From Pseudomonas sp. Irchel 3E13 (GTDB lineage Bacteria; Pseudomonadota; Gammaproteobacteria; Pseudomonadales; Pseudomonadaceae), in contig NZ_FYDX01000008.1 in the NCBI RefSeq assembly GCF_900187455.1, positions 310,001 to 374,000 on the forward strand: a DNA stretch of 64,000 bases. The letters are read 5' to 3'. The number at the start of each line of letters is the position of its first letter. The first letter of the stretch is position 1. The notes beneath the pieces are model-generated. The model made no database searches and was not told the origin of the DNA. It saw only the letters and a program-made list of their open reading frames with translations. Shown here piece by piece: positions 16,436-24,261 of this stretch. Both the position numbers and the translations under genes were made by a program.

Positions 16436-17149
16436 CTACTGGATGATTTTCAGCCCGTCCTGGCGCGGCCCGCTGAAGATCTTCATGTAGCGGATGGTGA
16501 CGTTGGCGTGCTCGCGCATGATCGCTTCGGCGCGGGCGCTCTGCCCGGCCAGCAGGGCGTCGACGATCATGTGGTGCTGCATGTTGGCGAAGTTGAAGCG
16601 GCGGAATTCCTGGTCGAGGTTGTTGCGGTCCACGGCAATCGAACTGACCGAGGCGAACGGCAGGTGCTCGTTGCGCGACAAGGCTTCAGCCACCGCCGTA
16701 TTGCCGCTGGCCTCGATGATGGTCTGGTGGAAGCGCTTGTTGATGTCGTGGTAGGCCGCCAGGTCGTCCTCGGTGACATGGCCTTTGTCGAACAGCCGGT
16801 CGGCCTGTTCCAGGCATTCCAGCAACACCGCGCGGGCGGCTTTCGACAGACCGCTTTCCGCCGCCTGGCGCGCCGCCAGACCTTCAAGCACCGCGCGCAC
16901 TTCCACCGCGTCGGACAGCGTCTGCGCGGTGACCTGCTTGACCGCGAACCCCCGCGCGCCTTGGCGTACCAGCAAGCCCTCCTGCTCCAGCGCGCGGAAC
17001 GCCATGCGCACCGGCATCCGCGAGACTTCCAGCAATTCGGCGGTAGGAATCTCGGCGATCCGCTCGCCGGGGGCGAAGCGCCCGTCGAGGATCATCCTGC
17101 GAAGCAGGTTCAATACACGCTGTCCAGATCCACTCACGGGCGACTCCAC
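16436..17149 (-). CDS. vanR: GntR/FCD-family repressor of vanillate demethylase genes
   Basis: 237 residues from GTG 17149; a GTG at 17137 has the better ribosome site (GGAG six bases upstream) and would shorten it by four residues. The N-terminal winged helix (residues 6-75: VLNLLRRMILDGRFAPGERI ... SRMPVRMAFRALEQEGLLV) and the C-terminal FCD ligand domain (DAVEVRAVLEGLAARQAAESG ... YHDINKRFHQTIIEASGN) define the FadR subfamily, which contains VanR. It is divergent from vanA-vanB, and the 182-base gap carries two palindromic TGGATCCA sites like the VanR operator known from Caulobacter, so repression relieved by vanillate is the expected mode. Confidence 0.93.
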   Translation of the reverse strand: MESPVSGSGQRVLNLLRRMILDGRFAPGERIAEIPTAELLEVSRMPVRMAFRALEQEGLLVRQGARGFAVKQVTAQTLSDAVEVRAVLEGLAARQAAESGLSKAARAVLLECLEQADRLFDKGHVTEDDLAAYHDINKRFHQTIIEASGNTAVAEALSRNEHLPFASVSSIAVDRNNLDQEFRRFNFANMQHHMIVDALLAGQSARAEAIMREHANVTIRYMKIFSGPRQDGLKIIQ

Positions 17150-17242
17150 GGGCCAAAGGCTTTCCAGCGCGGGACTTTACCCGCTTTGCGCGCGGCTGCG
17201 AAGGGAGGTCCGCGGCAAATGCCGTGCGATTATCGAACTGTT

Positions 17243-17254
17243 ATTGGATCCAGT
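17243..17254. promoter_or_regulatory. VanR operator, distal copy
   Basis: ATTGGATCCAGT, with the palindrome TGGATCCA at 17245-17252, matches the Caulobacter VanR operator ATTGGATCCAAT at 11 of 12 positions. It sits in the vanR-vanA divergent region. Confidence 0.8.
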
Positions 17255-17295
17255 AACGGCTGTTTTGTTGTGTTTTATCCGCCGAATATTCAATC

Positions 17296-17307
17296 TCTGG
17301 ATCCATC
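17296..17307. promoter_or_regulatory. VanR operator, proximal copy
   Basis: TCTGGATCCATC repeats the same TGGATCCA palindrome (17298-17305), 53 bases from the first copy and 24 bases before the vanA start, where bound repressor would cover the vanA promoter or leader. Confidence 0.78.
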
Positions 17308-17331
17308 ACAACAACAAAACGAGCCACACCC

Positions 17332-18393
17332 ATGCATCCGAAGAACGCCTGGTACGTCGCCTGCACGCCTGATGAAATCGCCACCAAGCCGTTGGGGCGC
17401 AAGATCTGCAACGAGAACATGGTGTTTTACCGTGGCCACCAACAGCAGGTGGCGGCGGTGGAAGACTTCTGCCCCCATCGCGGCGCGCCGCTGTCGCTGG
17501 GTTTTGTCCGCGACGGCAAGCTGGTCTGCGGTTATCACGGCCTGGTCATGGACTGCAACGGCAAGACCGCCGCCATGCCCTGCCAGCGGGTGCAGGGCTT
17601 TCCGGCCATTCGCAGCTTTCCGGTGCAGGAGCGCCACGGTTTTATCTGGGTCTGGCCGGGTGATCCGGGGCTGGCTGATACCGCGCTGATTCCTCACCTG
17701 CACTGGGCCGAAAGCCCCGAGTGGGCCTATGGCGGCGGGCTGTACCACATCGCCTGCGACTACCGGCTGATGATCGACAACCTGATGGACCTCACCCACG
17801 AGACCTACGTGCATGCGTCGAGCATCGGCCAGAAGGAAATCGACGAAGCCCCGGTGACCACCCGCGTCGAAGGCGACACGGTGGTGACCAGCCGCTTCAT
17901 GGAGAACATCCTGCCGCCGCCGTTCTGGCAGGCGGCGCTGCGCGGCAACGGCCTGGCCGATGACGTGCCGGTGGACCGCTGGCAGATCTGCCGTTTCAGC
18001 CCGCCCAGCCATGTGCTGATCGAAGTCGGCGTCGCCCATGCCGGCAGCGGTGGCTACGATGCCCCGGCCGCGCTCAAGGCCGGCAGCATCGTGGTCGATT
18101 TCATCACCCCCGAGAGCGACACCTCGATCTGGTACTTCTGGGGCATGGCGCGCAACTTCAAGGCCGATGATCCGGCCCTCACCGAAACCATCCGCGTCGG
18201 CCAGGGCAAGATCTTCGCCGAAGACCTGGAGATGCTCGAGCGCCAGCAGCGCAACCTGCTGGAGTACCCGCAGCGCGCGTTGCTCAAACTCAATATCGAC
18301 GCCGGCGGGGTGCAGTCGCGGCGCATCATCGAACGGATCATCGCCGCCGAGCAGGCGACGGCGGCGCCGGTGATTGCCCGGAGTGCGTCGTGA
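17332..18393 (+). CDS. vanA: Vanillate O-demethylase oxygenase subunit
   Basis: 353-residue Rieske non-heme iron oxygenase. Rieske [2Fe-2S] ligands C47, H49, C66 and H69 (CPHRGAPLSLG ... CGYHG) are intact; the mononuclear iron site is in DNLMDLTHETYVHASS (H156 and H161). The start MHPKNAWYVACTPDEI is characteristic of VanA. With electrons from VanB it removes the methyl group of vanillate as formaldehyde, giving protocatechuate in lignin-aromatic breakdown. Its stop overlaps the vanB start (TGATG). A related methoxybenzoate demethylase cannot be fully excluded, but the VanR gene and operators support vanillate. Confidence 0.95.
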   Translation: MHPKNAWYVACTPDEIATKPLGRKICNENMVFYRGHQQQVAAVEDFCPHRGAPLSLGFVRDGKLVCGYHGLVMDCNGKTAAMPCQRVQGFPAIRSFPVQERHGFIWVWPGDPGLADTALIPHLHWAESPEWAYGGGLYHIACDYRLMIDNLMDLTHETYVHASSIGQKEIDEAPVTTRVEGDTVVTSRFMENILPPPFWQAALRGNGLADDVPVDRWQICRFSPPSHVLIEVGVAHAGSGGYDAPAALKAGSIVVDFITPESDTSIWYFWGMARNFKADDPALTETIRVGQGKIFAEDLEMLERQQRNLLEYPQRALLKLNIDAGGVQSRRIIERIIAAEQATAAPVIARSAS

Positions 18394-19340
18394 TGGACGT
18401 GCAGATCAAGGCGATGCGCCTGGTCGCCCGCGACATCCTCAGCCTGGAACTGGCCAGCATCAGTGGCGCCGAGCTGCCGGCGTTTGACGCCGGTGCGCAT
18501 ATCGACGTGCACTTGCCCAACGGCCTGGTCCGTCAGTACTCGCTGTGGAACAGCCCGCACGAACGTAACCGCTACTGCATCGGCGTGCTACGTGACCCCG
18601 CGTCCCGTGGTGGTTCCAGCGCGGTGCACCAGTTGCTCAAAGTCGGCCAGGTGATCACGGTCGGCGAGCCGCGCAACCTGTTCCCGTTGCAGCCGGCAAA
18701 GCGCTCGATCTTGTTTGCCGGTGGTATCGGCATCACGCCGATCCTGGCCATGGCCCAGAGCCTGGCGCGGCAGGGCGGCGACTTTGTGTTGCACTATTGC
18801 GCCCGCTCGCCGGACAGCGCGGCGTTCGTCGAGCGGCTGCGGGCTATGCCGTTCGCCGCGCAGGTGCAACTGCACTTCGATGACGGCGCGGCGGCACAGC
18901 GATTGAATCTGCAGACTGTGCTGGAAGCGGAGCCCGGCGACAGCCAGTTGTATGTCTGCGGCCCGGGCGGCTTCATGGAACATGTGCTGTCCGGCGCGCG
19001 GGCGGCGGGCTGGTATGAGGCGCGGCTGCACCGCGAGTATTTCGGCGCCGCGCCGGTGGTCAAGGGCGAGGATGACGCCTTCGAGGTGCGCATCCACAGC
19101 ACCGGGCAAGTGTTTGCGGTGCCTGCGGACCAGTCGATCACCCGCGTGCTGGACGAGGCCGGGATTATCATCCCGGTGGCATGCGAGCAAGGCATCTGCG
19201 GCACCTGCCTGACCCGCGTGCTCGACGGCGAGCCGGACCACCGCGACCAGTTCCTCACCGCCGAGGAACGGGCGCGTAACGACCAGTTCACGCCGTGCTG
19301 TTCACGCGCCAGAAGTGGCTGCCTGGTGCTTGATCTGTAA
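18393..19340 (+). CDS. vanB: Vanillate O-demethylase reductase subunit
   Basis: 315 residues from ATG 18393, which overlaps the vanA stop by one base (an in-frame GTG at 18390 is the alternative). Order of domains: FAD/FMN-binding ferredoxin reductase barrel (DVHLPNGLVRQYSLWN, the RxYS flavin motif), NAD-binding domain (ILFAGGIGITPILAMA; YVCGPGGFM) and a C-terminal plant-type [2Fe-2S] ferredoxin (CEQGICGTCLTR ... CCSRA). This is the phthalate-dioxygenase-reductase layout of VanB, which passes electrons from NADH to the VanA Rieske centre. Confidence 0.96.
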   Translation: MDVQIKAMRLVARDILSLELASISGAELPAFDAGAHIDVHLPNGLVRQYSLWNSPHERNRYCIGVLRDPASRGGSSAVHQLLKVGQVITVGEPRNLFPLQPAKRSILFAGGIGITPILAMAQSLARQGGDFVLHYCARSPDSAAFVERLRAMPFAAQVQLHFDDGAAAQRLNLQTVLEAEPGDSQLYVCGPGGFMEHVLSGARAAGWYEARLHREYFGAAPVVKGEDDAFEVRIHSTGQVFAVPADQSITRVLDEAGIIIPVACEQGICGTCLTRVLDGEPDHRDQFLTAEERARNDQFTPCCSRARSGCLVLDL

Positions 19341-19378
19341 TGCCCGCCGAACACATCTGACAGCCGACGCGGATGAAC

Positions 19379-19408
19379 CTGTAGGAGCGGCTAAAGCCGC
19401 TCCTACAG
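19379..19408. repeat. REP inverted repeat after vanB
   Basis: CTGTAGGAGCGGCT at 19379-19392 pairs with AGCCGCTCCTACAG at 19395-19408, a perfect 14-base match around AA. This is the common Pseudomonas 'GTAGGAGCGGCTTTAGCCGCTCCTAC' type of REP. It may help end vanAB transcription or protect its 3' end. Confidence 0.85.
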
Positions 19409-19524
19409 ACTTGCGCATCACCACGGCATTTGCCTGCAAAGCTTTTTCATGCCCAGCGATAACAATTTTCATAATTTGCCTGCCGGCCCAACTGACGCAT
19501 TATCGGGTCAAGCCAATAACAAAT

Positions 19525-19540
19525 GATCGCTTCGGCGATC
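19525..19540. terminator. Short hairpin with TTCG loop
   Basis: GATCGC-TTCG-GCGATC forms a perfect six-base stem closed by a stable UUCG tetraloop in RNA. No T-run follows on either strand, so a termination role is uncertain; it could also be a leader structure of the binding-protein transcript. Confidence 0.35.
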
Positions 19541-19762
19541 GACAATGAGCGGCCAACTGATTCGCTCTCCGGCAGGTGTCGAACTTCGCGGCAATCCCAC
19601 GACCGCATGCACAAGAACGATCGCGCACCCGCCTTACTGCCCTTTTAAGACTGTCGTGTTGCAACCGTGTCGGGGTCATGAAACCCGCGAACGCCGCCGG
19701 CGTGCGCACGGGATTTCACACCGGCCCCCGGCATTAATCTTGAGCGTAGGGAGGGTGTTTCA

Positions 19763-20806
19763 ATGTCTTTGAATTTGCGTGCGTGCATCGTCGCAGCGGT
19801 AGCGTTGCTGGCGGGAAACCAGGCCATGGCGGCGTCCGACCGGCTGACCATCATTTCCTTCGGCGGCGCCACCAAGGCGGCGCAGGACCAGGCCTATTTC
19901 AAACCGTTCGAGCAGAGCGGGGCGGGCAAGGTGGTGGCCGGCGACTACAACGGCGAGCTGTCCAAGGTCAAAGCCATGGTCAGCGTCGGGCAGATTTCCT
20001 GGGACATCGTCGAGGTGGAAAGCCCGGAACTGCTGCGCGGTTGCGAGGAAGGGCTGTTCGAGCGGCTCGATCCGGCCCTGTTGGGTAGCAGCGACAATTA
20101 CATCGCCAATACCGTCAGCGAATGCGGCGTCGCCAGCTACGTGTGGTCGATGGTGCTGGCCTACAACGCGACCAAGCTCGACACCCCGCCGGCGTCCTGG
20201 GCGGACTTCTGGGACGTGCAGCGCTTCCCCGGAAAACGCGGCCTGCGCAAGGGCGCCAAATACACCCTGGAAGCCGCGCTCCTGGCCGACGGTGTCGCCC
20301 GCGACGATCTCTATAAAGTCCTCTCTACCCCCGCCGGCGTGGCCCGCGCCTTCGCCAAGCTCGATCAGCTCAAGCCCTACATCCAGTGGTGGGAAGCCGG
20401 CGCCCAGCCGCCGCAATGGCTGGCAGCCAATGACGTGGTGATGTCCGCCGCCTACAACGGCCGCATCGCCGTGGCGCAGAAAGAGGGCACCAACCTCGGC
20501 ATCGTCTGGAACGGCGGGCTGTATGACCCGGACCACTGGGCCATCGTCCGCGGCTCGCCGAACAAGGCCCTGGCCGAGCGCTTCATCGTCTTCGCCAGCC
20601 AGGCCGACAACCAGAAAACCTTCTCGATGAACATCCCTTATGGCCCGGTGAACAAACAGACGGTGTCGCACCTGCCGGAGGCCATTCAGACCCAGTTGCC
20701 GACCGCGCCGGCCAATATGGACAAAGGCCTGCTGGTGGACTCGACCTTCTGGGTGGATCACGGCGAGGAGCTTGAAGAGCGTTTCAACGCCTGGGCCGCC
20801 CGTTAA
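19763..20806 (+). CDS. Periplasmic polyamine-type ABC substrate-binding protein (orphan)
   Basis: 347 residues with a signal peptide (MSLNLRACIVAAVALLAGNQAMA|AS) and a ribosome site GGGAGG. The mature part resembles PotD/spermidine-putrescine-type binding proteins: LTIISFGGATKAAQDQAYFKPFEQ, the DIVEVESPELLRGCEEGLFERLD segment, SYVWSMVLAYNATKL and ADFWDVQRFPGKRGLR. No ABC permease or ATPase gene is near, so it is an orphan or works with transporters elsewhere. It converges on an operon with a ureohydrolase and an amino-acid/polyamine permease, which fits a guanidino or polyamine ligand, but the ligand is not established. Confidence 0.87.
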   Translation: MSLNLRACIVAAVALLAGNQAMAASDRLTIISFGGATKAAQDQAYFKPFEQSGAGKVVAGDYNGELSKVKAMVSVGQISWDIVEVESPELLRGCEEGLFERLDPALLGSSDNYIANTVSECGVASYVWSMVLAYNATKLDTPPASWADFWDVQRFPGKRGLRKGAKYTLEAALLADGVARDDLYKVLSTPAGVARAFAKLDQLKPYIQWWEAGAQPPQWLAANDVVMSAAYNGRIAVAQKEGTNLGIVWNGGLYDPDHWAIVRGSPNKALAERFIVFASQADNQKTFSMNIPYGPVNKQTVSHLPEAIQTQLPTAPANMDKGLLVDSTFWVDHGEELEERFNAWAAR

Positions 20807-21702
20807 GCACCGGGCAGCTTCATCGCCTTGAGGAAGTTGCCCAGGCCCGGCGGAATCTCCAGCCCCTGGCGGGTGATGCAATGGAACGCCGAGGCGTAAG
20901 ACAGCCGCTGCGGCAGGATCGCCCGCAGCCGGCCCTGGTCCACCCATTGCCGGGCGTAATGGGTCGGCAAGTAGCCGATGTAGGTGCCGGAAAACACCAG
21001 CAGGGCGATGGCTTCCATGGAGAAGGCGCTGATCATGTTGCTGAAACGCAGCTCGTAAGGGCGACGGTTTTCCGCGACGTAGCCGCGGTCGACGTAGTCG
21101 GCGCTGCTGATTTCCTCGATGCCCAGGCTGTCGTCGGCGCGGTTGAAGAACGGGTGTTCGCGGCTGCAATAAAGGTTCTGTTCTTCTTCGAACAGGTCGC
21201 GGTAATCCAGCCCCGACAGCCGATGGTGGAAGGCGCCGATGGCGAGGTGCAGGCGCTCTTCCAGCACCGCCTGTTCCAGCTCGTCCGGGCGCATCACGTG
21301 CAATTGCAGGCGCACCCGCGCGTTGTCCGGGCGAAACCGGGCGATGGCGGCGGGCAGCGGGCTGTCGGGCATGCTCGCGAGGCTGTCGACGGTGCCGATG
21401 CGCAGGTGCTCCTGGGTGCGGCCGTTGACTTCGACGGTCGTCTGCCGGAAGCGCTCGATGTCGGCGAACAGTTCCTGGGCCGCGCTGTAGGTGGCCAGGC
21501 CCTCGTCGGTAAGTTGGAAGCCGGCTTTGCCGCGCTTGCACAGCGAGTAGCCGACGCGGATTTCCAGGTCGCGGACCACCACGCTGAGGCGCGGCAGGCT
21601 CATGTTCAGCCTGACCTGGGCGGCGGTGAAGCCGCCCGCCTCAACGATGGTGCAGAAGGTGCGCAGCATGCGCAGGTCGATGTCGTTCAGGTTTCCCAGC
21701 AT
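20803..21702 (-). CDS. LysR-family regulator
   Basis: 299 residues from ATG 21702, chosen because GAGG lies five bases upstream; a GTG at 21729 would add nine residues. N-terminal winged helix-turn-helix (DLRMLRTFCTIVEAGGFTAAQVRLNMSLPRLSVVVRDLEIRVGYSLCKRGKAGFQLTDEG) and a substrate-binding domain. It is the last gene of the six-gene minus-strand operon, 58 bases after the SDR gene, and its stop overlaps the stop of the convergent binding-protein gene by four bases. It probably regulates this operon or the binding protein. Confidence 0.92.
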   Translation of the reverse strand: MLGNLNDIDLRMLRTFCTIVEAGGFTAAQVRLNMSLPRLSVVVRDLEIRVGYSLCKRGKAGFQLTDEGLATYSAAQELFADIERFRQTTVEVNGRTQEHLRIGTVDSLASMPDSPLPAAIARFRPDNARVRLQLHVMRPDELEQAVLEERLHLAIGAFHHRLSGLDYRDLFEEEQNLYCSREHPFFNRADDSLGIEEISSADYVDRGYVAENRRPYELRFSNMISAFSMEAIALLVFSGTYIGYLPTHYARQWVDQGRLRAILPQRLSYASAFHCITRQGLEIPPGLGNFLKAMKLPGA

Positions 21703-21760
21703 GGCTGCCTCGTCACTGTCGGATTGCACTGGCGGCGCCGGGCAGCCTTGCCGCGACGCC

Positions 21761-22486
21761 TCAGCCGTTCATCACACCACCACCGTTGACCCCGAGCACC
21801 TGGCCGGTGGTGAAACTGGCCTGCGCCGAGGCCAGGAAGGCCACGGTCGCGGCAATTTCCTCGGCCGTGCCCAGGCGCTGCAAGGGGTAGCGCGCGGATT
21901 CCTCGCGAATGTAGTCCGGCCCGAGCCGTTCCACCATCGGCGTCAGCGTGCCGCCCGGCGCCACCGCGTTGACCCGCACGCCGTGCGCCGCCAGCTCCCT
22001 CGCCAGGGCCTTGGTGAAGGCGATGATGCCACCCTTTGCCGCCGAGTAATGGCAAAGATTGGCGCAACCGAGCTGGCCGAGGTCGGAGGCGATATTGACG
22101 ATGGCGCCGCTGCCTTGCCGGGTCATCAGCCGCGCCGCCTGCTGGGCGAAGAGAAAGCTGCCATAGAGGTGGACGCGGATCATCTGGTCCCACTGTTCGA
22201 AGGTCATCTCGGTGATTGGCGCTTCGTTGAGGATGCCGGCGTTGTTGACCAGTACGTCCAGGCGCTCAAGGCCGCTGAACGCGTTGCGCGCCGTCTCCGG
22301 CGCCGAGACATCGCCGAGCACCACCCGCGTTTCGACACCGGCCGCTTGCAGGTGCGTCACCAGCGCGGCCAGCGCCGGGCTGTCGCCGAGGTCATTGAGC
22401 AGCGCGAGGTCACCCTGTTCAGCCAGGGCCAGGACAACCGCTCGGCCGATGCCGTTGGCGGCACCGGTTACCAGAAAAGTCTTCAT
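21761..22486 (-). CDS. Short-chain dehydrogenase/reductase
   Basis: 241-residue classical SDR. Cofactor motif TGAANGIG at 7-14, NNAG at 81-84, catalytic S134, Y147 and K151 (YSAAK), and PGG in the C-terminal region. D32, right after the second strand (LLNDLG), suggests NAD preference. The C-terminus FTTGQVLGVNGGGVMNG is FabG-like. It follows the NAD-dependent epimerase gene by 15 bases. The substrate is unknown; the setting suggests oxidation of a hydroxy intermediate or sugar in the operon's pathway. Confidence 0.92.
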   Translation of the reverse strand: MKTFLVTGAANGIGRAVVLALAEQGDLALLNDLGDSPALAALVTHLQAAGVETRVVLGDVSAPETARNAFSGLERLDVLVNNAGILNEAPITEMTFEQWDQMIRVHLYGSFLFAQQAARLMTRQGSGAIVNIASDLGQLGCANLCHYSAAKGGIIAFTKALARELAAHGVRVNAVAPGGTLTPMVERLGPDYIREESARYPLQRLGTAEEIAATVAFLASAQASFTTGQVLGVNGGGVMNG

Positions 22487-22501
22487 GCGTGAGGCTCCGG
22501 A

Positions 22502-23419
22502 TCAGTAAGGGTGGTTTTCCAGCCATTGCGCGTAGGTGGCAAGGCCGTCGCTCAGCAGGTAGGCGGGGCGGTAGCCGAGTTGCCGGCGGGCGGCGCCGAT
22601 ATCGAACTGGGCGTTGTCGTCGAGAACGTCGATGCCGCCTGCGCCGATGTTGATTCGCGCGGCGGGATAGAGCCGGCGCACGCGCTCGGCGACATCGGCA
22701 TAACGCTCCTGCTCGCCAGCGGTGACGTTGAACACGCGCTGTTCGAGCTGGCTGTCGTCGACCGTCATCGCCAGCAGGCAAGCGGCTGCGACATCGCTGA
22801 CATGCACGTATTGCAGGCGGTAGTCACCGCCCGTGATCTCCTGCAGCGGCTCGCCATCGATGGCCGCGCGCAGCAGGCTTTTCAGGTAGCACTGCATGAA
22901 CTGGCCGGGGCCGTAGATCCAGCCCGGACGCAGCGACACCACGCTGACGCCGTAGAGGTCGCTGTAGACCTGGCCGAGTTTTTCGGTGAAGACCTTGGTG
23001 CAGCCGTAAGGCGTGGTCGGGTTCAGCGGCGCCGATTCGTCGATCACGCCCATGTCCTGGTTGTGCCCGTAGGCGCACTCGGAACTGAGGTTGACCACCC
23101 GGGGAATGCCGAACAGCCGCGCCATCTCCAGCACATGGGTGGTGCCCAGGGCGTTGGTCAGTACGGTCTGCAGCGGAATGTCGCGGGAGTCCACCGGGTG
23201 GGAGATCGCCGCGGTGTGGATGATTGCGTCGAAGCGCGTGGCGTTGCCGGTGTCGATCAGGTTGGCGAGCTCCACCAGGTCGCCCTGGTGGAATGGATGG
23301 TCGGGTGCCTCGCGCGGGGCACTGCGGTCGAAACCGCTGATGCTGTGGCCTTGCTCCAGCAACTGGCGCACCACTTCCTGGCCGAGAAACCCGTTGCTGC
23401 CGGTGACGAGAACGTGCAT
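22502..23419 (-). CDS. NAD-dependent epimerase/dehydratase (extended SDR)
   Basis: 305 residues from ATG 23419, preceded by GAGG; the longer frame upstream overlaps the deacetylase gene and has no family similarity. Rossmann motif TGSNGFLG at 6-13, acidic D31 after strand 2 for NAD, catalytic S112/S113, Y138 and K142 (YGCTK), and RPGWIYGPGQ. This is a UDP-glucose-4-epimerase/uronate-dehydrogenase-like fold. It sits in the ureohydrolase-permease operon; the substrate (nucleotide sugar or free acid) cannot be told from sequence. Confidence 0.9.
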   Translation of the reverse strand: MHVLVTGSNGFLGQEVVRQLLEQGHSISGFDRSAPREAPDHPFHQGDLVELANLIDTGNATRFDAIIHTAAISHPVDSRDIPLQTVLTNALGTTHVLEMARLFGIPRVVNLSSECAYGHNQDMGVIDESAPLNPTTPYGCTKVFTEKLGQVYSDLYGVSVVSLRPGWIYGPGQFMQCYLKSLLRAAIDGEPLQEITGGDYRLQYVHVSDVAAACLLAMTVDDSQLEQRVFNVTAGEQERYADVAERVRRLYPAARINIGAGGIDVLDDNAQFDIGAARRQLGYRPAYLLSDGLATYAQWLENHPY

Positions 23420-23430
23420 GGCGTTGCCTC

Positions 23431-24261
23431 TCAATAAGGGTAAAGGGGAAGGTCGAGTGCGCCGCTGCGCCACTGGCCGTGGACGTCGTCCGGTGTGCAC
23501 CACCAGGCGTCGTCGAAGCCTTTGATGTACTCGATCAGCCGTTCCAGCATGAGCATTCGCGAGGGCCGGCCGATCAGTTGCGGGTGCATGGTCAACATGA
23601 AATGCCCGCCGTAGGCGCGCATGCCGTCGACTTCGGCGCGCCACAGCTCGAAGACCTTGTCCGGCGTCTCGATCACGCCGCCCATGGCCGGCTCGGCGGA
23701 ATAGGCGAACTGCTCCCAGTCATCCAGCACCCAGCTCACCGGCAGTTCCAGCAACTGGCCAGGCTCGCCGCCCACCAGATAAGGACGGTCGTCGCCCATC
23801 AGGCTGCTGTCGCTCTTGAAGCCAAGCTCCACCAGCGCCTCGACCACATCCGGGGTGATTTCCCAGGTCGGTGCGCGGTAGTGGCTCACTTCGCGGCCGA
23901 TGGTGCGTTCCAGCAAGCGCTTGCTGTCTTCGAGGATTTGCCGGTTTTGCGCGGGCGTCTGTTGGTCGGTGCGCTCGTGGAAGTAACCGTGGCAGCCGAT
24001 GCCGTGACCGGCATCGGCGATGCCGCGCACCACGTTGGGGTCCATCTCGGCCACCCGCGCGGGGATGTAGAACTGCGCGCGGATATCGTGACGGGCGAGC
24101 AGTTCGAGAATGCGCGGCACCCCCACGCGGCGGCAGTAGGCGCCCATCGACAGCAGGGTCAGGCGCCGCCCATCGAGGCTGGAGGTATCCCAGGCGGTTT
24201 CGGCGTCGAGGTCGAAACTCAGGGTGACGGCGAAGCGTTTGCGATCGGGCCACATGATCAT
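23431..24261 (-). CDS. Polysaccharide deacetylase-family hydrolase (PuuE/HpPgdA-like)
   Basis: 276 residues from ATG 24261, which overlaps the permease stop by four bases. NodB-type metal site: D17/D19 (SFDLDAE) and H91/H95 (CHGYFHER); also HYRAPTWEITPDVVEAL and HFMLTMHPQLIGRPSRM. This subgroup includes peptidoglycan deacetylase HpPgdA and the ureide hydrolase PuuE (metal-independent allantoinase) and acts on acetamido, carbamoyl or ring-amide groups. No signal peptide, so it is cytoplasmic. Lying between a ureohydrolase-permease pair and two dehydrogenases, it more likely acts on an imported small molecule than on cell wall. Confidence 0.88.
   Translation of the reverse strand: MIMWPDRKRFAVTLSFDLDAETAWDTSSLDGRRLTLLSMGAYCRRVGVPRILELLARHDIRAQFYIPARVAEMDPNVVRGIADAGHGIGCHGYFHERTDQQTPAQNRQILEDSKRLLERTIGREVSHYRAPTWEITPDVVEALVELGFKSDSSLMGDDRPYLVGGEPGQLLELPVSWVLDDWEQFAYSAEPAMGGVIETPDKVFELWRAEVDGMRAYGGHFMLTMHPQLIGRPSRMLMLERLIEYIKGFDDAWWCTPDDVHGQWRSGALDLPLYPY

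Larger units (their letters stand above)
19341..19762. other. Intergenic region with REP and hairpin
   Basis: 422 bases between vanB and the binding-protein gene. The first part holds a REP element and the middle a short TTCG hairpin, both listed separately. The last 200 bases should carry the promoter of the binding-protein gene; I see no clear operator. No convincing coding sequence. Confidence 0.55.
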
